Shown here one piece after another: positions 63,433 to 64,000 of a DNA stretch of 64,000 nucleotides. The stretch comes from Plantactinospora sp. BC1 (GTDB taxonomy: Bacteria > Actinomycetota > Actinomycetes > Mycobacteriales > Micromonosporaceae): the NCBI RefSeq assembly GCF_003030345.1, contig NZ_CP028158.1:6262001-6326000 (forward strand), written 5' to 3'. The notes under the pieces are model-generated. The model did no database searches and was not told the DNA's origin. It saw nothing but the letters and a program-made list of their open reading frames with translations. The translations under genes and the position numbers were made by a program. Numbering within the stretch: position 1 is the first letter of the stretch; each line of letters begins with the position of its first letter.

Positions 63433-63772
63433 CAAGGTTCTCCCTCCGCTGTGGCCGCGACCGGGGCCAGACCCGTCGATGCGGCACTGATTCCGGAGTC
63501 ACCCTGCCAAGCACGACTGGACAACGACTGGACGCGACACCGAAGAGACCAGTACCTCTCCGGTCGCCTTCCGGAGAACCACGTCGGACGTTCGGCCGGA
63601 CGCCGATGACCGGACGATTCCGCTACGGTGTGCCGCACACTGATTCGTCGACCAGGACGGCACATTCTCTCCGCGTTCAGACCCAACCTGATCCGATCTT
63701 GATTGACGTCGATAGCATCGATGTCGCGGTGATCGCCGTGGTCCTGTCCTGCCGTTTCGTGGAGAGAGGAAC
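63433..63772. other. Divergent region between secreted pair and a membrane protein
   Basis: 340 bases without a gene I can support. It contains the promoter of the secreted pair on the minus side and a dyad (63705-63725) with the ribosome binding site (GGAGAGAGGA) of the gene at 63773 on the plus side. Confidence 0.6.
63705..63725. promoter_or_regulatory. Dyad GAC-N-TCGAT / ATCGA-N-GTC
   Basis: Imperfect 21-bp inverted repeat with a 3-base centre, starting within a TTGACG that can serve as -35, 48 bases upstream of the ATG at 63773. Together with TTGAT on its left it matches the minus-strand xylanase site at 42619-42630 at about 15 of 19 positions. Confidence 0.45.
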
Positions 63773-64000
63773 ATGGGGCGTATCAGGCTCCGCTTCGCTT
63801 CCGTCCGCTTCGCCCTCGGCGCCGCGCTGCTGTCGGTCAGCGCAGGAGTCGCCCGACTCGAAACCACCTCGTCCGCCGCGTCCTCGGCGCTCTTCGCGGC
63901 CGGCCTGATGACGCTGGCGACCGGGGTGGCCAGCATCGAGTCCCGGTCCGTCGTCGTGCACGACCGATGGGACTACGGGCGGATCCACAGGGCACTGGAA
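63773..64000 (+). CDS. Membrane protein, 3' truncated by window edge
   Basis: 76 residues visible, frame still open at the window end. Two hydrophobic segments (FALGAALLSVSAGVARL and SSALFAAGLMTLATGVASI) are followed by a soluble stretch (VVVHDRWDYGRIHRALE). A strong ribosome binding site GGAGAGAGGA precedes the ATG. No family recognised from this portion. Confidence 0.65.
   Translation, partial: MGRIRLRFASVRFALGAALLSVSAGVARLETTSSAASSALFAAGLMTLATGVASIESRSVVVHDRWDYGRIHRALE

Overview
The window is a very GC-rich stretch of about 64 kb with frequent GTG starts, four-base ATGA/GTGA gene overlaps, leaderless promoters and many secreted or intracellular carbohydrate-active enzymes. This suggests a filamentous actinobacterium, most likely Micromonosporaceae (Micromonospora or Plantactinospora type). 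That placement is inferred from gene content and style, because no rRNA or other taxonomic marker is present. I saw no tRNA, rRNA, CRISPR array, insertion sequence or phage gene.

Layout. 1-1.7 kb: tail of an ABC importer operon (permease and PotA-type ATPase). 1.8-6.4 kb: a thioredoxin-reductase-like/methyltransferase fusion divergent from an XRE-cupin regulator, an LtrA membrane protein and a luciferase-like monooxygenase. 6.7-9 kb: secreted CBM2-PL11 rhamnogalacturonan lyase. 9.3-11.1 kb: Eis-like acetyltransferase and a small membrane protein. 11.2-30.3 kb: a carbohydrate island with GH42 beta-galactosidase, GH95 alpha-fucosidase, GH31 alpha-xylosidase, a solute-binding protein with two permeases, a ROK repressor, a GH3 enzyme and its LacI repressor. 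An unrelated MarR/MFS efflux pair sits inside the island. 30.3-38 kb: PLP decarboxylase, MerR regulator, ABC-2 exporter, and a pyk-tesB-rrf2 operon. 38-57 kb: amidase with a coupled small protein, signal-peptidase-like lipoprotein, HEAT-like protein, GH11 xylanase, PadR with a MacB-type ABC exporter, arginase-family protein, SigE-type sigma factor with its coupled membrane partner, dehydrogenases, HD protein, secreted GH3 xylosidase, SRPBCC protein and SDR. 57-64 kb: NB-ARC/TPR regulator, secreted subtilisin with an unrecognised C-terminal domain, a coupled pair of paralogous secreted proteins, and the start of a membrane protein.

How the genes work together. The island matches removal of the fucosylated xyloglucan side chain (Fuc-Gal-Xyl on Glc): imported oligosaccharides would lose fucose (GH95), galactose (GH42), xylose (GH31) and backbone residues (GH3), all in enzymes without signal peptides. 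A 27-bp operator-like sequence recurs at the GH42/GH95 promoter, the GH31 promoter and the ABC/ROK promoter, which ties these genes into one ROK regulon. Two perfect 14-bp palindromes upstream of GH3 are likely sites for the LacI protein encoded just downstream. Secreted enzymes elsewhere (PL11, GH11, GH3) would act on plant cell walls outside the cell.

Other notable structure. A hairpin is positioned to bury the ribosome binding site of the MFS efflux gene. Short tandem repeats (15-29 bp units) cluster at gene boundaries between 38 and 57 kb. Strong hairpin terminators lie between most convergent gene pairs.
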